This document shows positions 14,123-15,358 of a stretch of DNA of 15,358 bases, in pieces. Both the position numbers and the translations under genes were made by a program. The notes beneath the pieces were generated by a model. That model was not told where the DNA came from, did not search any database, and saw only the letters and a program-made list of their open reading frames with translations. The DNA lies in the NCBI GenBank assembly GCA_029261675.1, contig JAJDBA010000260.1, positions 1-15,358 of the forward strand, written 5' to 3'. Origin of the DNA: Nitrospinaceae bacterium (GTDB taxonomy: Bacteria; Nitrospinota; Nitrospinia; Nitrospinales; VA-1). Within the stretch, counting starts at the first letter, position 1, and each line of letters opens with the position of its first letter.

Positions 14123-14590
14123 ATGAAAAAGGCAATTCTTTTCGTAGCAGTAAGTGCATTCGTAGGTTTCTTGGGACTCGGTTCTATCGCGTCTGCTGAT
14201 AACTTGGTACCAGGAGCATACGCTCAGCAGAATTCCAGTGGTGTTATGGGTGTTGGACAAACCATGATGCAAATGGGCGCAAAAGATCGAGCTTTGACCA
14301 ACGCATCAAACTTGGCTTCACAGGCAGGTATAGCTCGGAACGTATCAGGTGTAAACTCAGACTATCAGTTCGGCTCTTCTCAAACAGAGCAATCTTGGAA
14401 AGCTGCCAGAACGATTGAAGAAGCACAGGTTCATGGTTTAGTTCCTGGCGACTGTCAAGGTGAGAACTCTGACGGAGAATACAGAGCTCGAATGAACGAC
14501 AAACGCATTGACCCTTTTGGAAATCCTTATATGAAGGAAAATCTGGTATCTAACGCACAATGTGCAGAATACCACCCAACCCTGAAATAA
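14123..14590 (+). CDS. Small secreted protein of unknown function
   Basis: A 155-residue protein that I do not recognise. The start is the ATG at 14123, 6 bases after GGAGG (14112-14116); an in-frame GTG at 14108 would swallow that SD. Residues 1-25 are a clear signal peptide (MKKAILFVAV, hydrophobic core, ASA cleavage before DNLVPG). The mature part of about 130 residues is rich in Asn, Gln, Gly, Ser and Ala. It has two cysteines (Cys111, Cys147) that could form a disulfide in the periplasm. The motif LVPG occurs twice, at 28-31 just after cleavage and at 106-109. The middle (about 58-100) is predicted helical, and the end contains DPFGNPYM. A strong promoter, a long leader, a good SD and a strong terminator suggest a well-expressed, regulated single gene. 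Confidence 0.8.
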   Translation: MKKAILFVAVSAFVGFLGLGSIASADNLVPGAYAQQNSSGVMGVGQTMMQMGAKDRALTNASNLASQAGIARNVSGVNSDYQFGSSQTEQSWKAARTIEEAQVHGLVPGDCQGENSDGEYRARMNDKRIDPFGNPYMKENLVSNAQCAEYHPTLK

Positions 14591-14595
14591 GCCAA

Positions 14596-14677
14596 GTTCC
14601 ACAAAGAGAAGCATTCAACCTCTGAATGAGGTATAAAGCCGATAGAACATTTGTTCTATCGGCTTTTTTTGTGGAAC
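14596..14677 (+). terminator. Intrinsic terminator nested in a larger three-way-junction fold
   Basis: The terminator core is AAAGCCGATAGAAC (14635-14648) paired with its complement (14653-14666) around ATTT, with T from 14664 to 14670. It is enclosed by a perfect 10-base outer inverted repeat, GTTCCACAAA (14596-14605) and TTTGTGGAAC (14668-14677). A second small stem, CATTCA / TGAATG (14612-14617, 14623-14628), lies between. The fold begins 5 bases after the stop codon of the secreted protein. The terminator core itself is secure; the outer pairing is seen in sequence but its use is inferred. Confidence 0.85.
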
Positions 14678-14723
14678 AAATCGCATCTTAAACCTAAACC
14701 AGCCTTATTTACGGAAACCCTGC

Positions 14724-15209
14724 ATGGCTAGACCCTCTCGGCACAACCTAAGAATCTCAACAACAAAATACCTCGACAAACTTCGCATAAGAACTAGCAC
14801 ACTCACCATCCTAACTTTTTACCTACTCTGGGCACCCTCTAATCCTGCTTGTGCCGCAGAACAAATCTCTTTAAAAAAATACCCTGCGCTGAGCCTCCAG
14901 GTTCCCAACCCTATGGAAACATCCAAATTACCAGCCAGAAAAACCTTTCAAGTCAACCACCAAGACTTTATCTTGCAGTTTTTCTTTAATGACAGAGATG
15001 TGTTTGGCTATATCTTAAAGCGCGATAAAAGTCGGCCCATTCATTTTCGCTGGTGCTTTTTCAGATCATGCGAAGAAAGCCCTTACGATTACAAAAAGGT
15101 CATCGCCCAGCCCTTTAGCCCACCCTACGACTCCGGTTTTTTTTCGATCAAATTCCCTAGCTATCTGAACTACAGTTTCCAAGGAATCGAATTCTCGTCC
15201 CCCAAATAG
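14724..15209 (+). CDS. Hypothetical protein, possibly secreted
   Basis: An open frame of 161 residues that I do not recognise. It has an unusually long basic N-terminal region (about 25 residues, many Arg and Lys), then a hydrophobic stretch LTILTFYLLW and PACAA, which could be a signal peptide with cleavage after CAA, before EQISL. The rest has alternating strands such as ALSLQVPNP and FILQFFFNDRDVFGYIL, two nearby cysteines in WCFFRSC (110-116), and a Pro/Tyr-rich end. It could be a small beta-rich periplasmic protein. No strong SD precedes the ATG (only CGGAAA) and no clear promoter was found. It starts 47 bases after the upstream terminator fold. The length and the apparent export signal favour a real gene, but this is not certain. 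Confidence 0.5.
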   Translation: MARPSRHNLRISTTKYLDKLRIRTSTLTILTFYLLWAPSNPACAAEQISLKKYPALSLQVPNPMETSKLPARKTFQVNHQDFILQFFFNDRDVFGYILKRDKSRPIHFRWCFFRSCEESPYDYKKVIAQPFSPPYDSGFFSIKFPSYLNYSFQGIEFSSPK

Positions 15210-15312
15210 CATCGCCTCAACCAAACCGCCCATTTATCCTATACCCATACAGGAAACTTAACATTTTAAAACCTTCTAAAAAATACACCTACCGAAAAAA
15301 TTTCAAAAACAT

Positions 15313-15342
15313 AAGCCTATAGATGATAAGATAAAGCCTATA
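15313..15342. repeat. Two direct repeats AAGCCTATA, 21-base period
   Basis: AAGCCTATA occurs at 15313-15321 and 15334-15342, two helical turns apart, in the AT-rich DNA at the right edge. They may be regulator sites for a gene beyond the window. At 9 bases each, chance is possible. Confidence 0.35.
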
Positions 15343-15358
15343 TAAAAAAAGGATTTAA

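Noticed and set aside
1..15358. CRISPR array, transposon, prophage, tRNA or rRNA
   Set aside because: No regularly spaced long repeats, transposase or integrase motifs, or tRNA cloverleaf/CCA patterns were seen on either strand.

Overview
The window comes from the chromosome of a Gram-negative (diderm) bacterium with fairly AT-rich DNA. Two predicted outer-membrane lipoproteins, an outer-membrane beta-barrel protein and an MlaA/VacJ protein show the double envelope. The mix of a TPR-tailed fused MFS/spermidine-synthase-like protein, a membrane-anchored SUMF1-domain protein, a DUF255 thioredoxin protein and DUF2203 would fit a Nitrospinota-like or deltaproteobacterial-type genome. That assignment is a guess from gene content; there is no rRNA or other marker to settle it. 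Several genes appear to start at TTG behind good Shine-Dalgarno (SD) sequences, which matters when choosing starts.

Layout. 1-650 (minus): the start of an rpsF-ssb ribosomal/replication operon, running off the left edge, with a structured rpsF leader. 824-1963 (plus): a seven-repeat FG-GAP/VCBS beta-propeller lipoprotein. 2053-2691 (minus): a two-BON-domain lipoprotein, converging on the propeller gene at a shared bidirectional terminator. 2692-3186: an AT-rich gap without genes. 3187-3915 (plus): an outer-membrane beta-barrel protein with a strong terminator. 4002-12317 (minus): five genes in one direction: DUF255 thioredoxin protein, MlaA-like protein, TPR protein, a 1009-residue MFS/spermidine-synthase-like/TPR fusion, and a membrane-anchored SUMF1-domain protein. 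12318-12455: a divergent promoter region. 12456-13241 (plus): hisN-like phosphatase, overlapping tail-to-tail with 13234-13614 (minus), a DUF2203 protein. 13615-14122: a gap holding a good promoter and a long structured leader. 14123-14590 (plus): a small secreted protein that I do not recognise, followed by a nested-hairpin terminator. 14724-15209 (plus): a possible secreted hypothetical protein.

How it fits together. Most of the window is housekeeping and envelope biology. The minus-strand run at 6.3-12.3 kb combines an MlaA lipid-trafficking protein, two TPR proteins and two proteins that look like enzymes but lack the residues their family names imply: aminopropyltransferase acids are changed, and FGE cysteines are absent. 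No mobile element, CRISPR array, tRNA or rRNA was seen. The features most worth following up are the non-lipidated, extended MlaA with its palindromic upstream region, the two pseudo-enzyme-like membrane proteins, and the long leader and three-way-junction 3' end around the unknown secreted protein at 14.1 kb.
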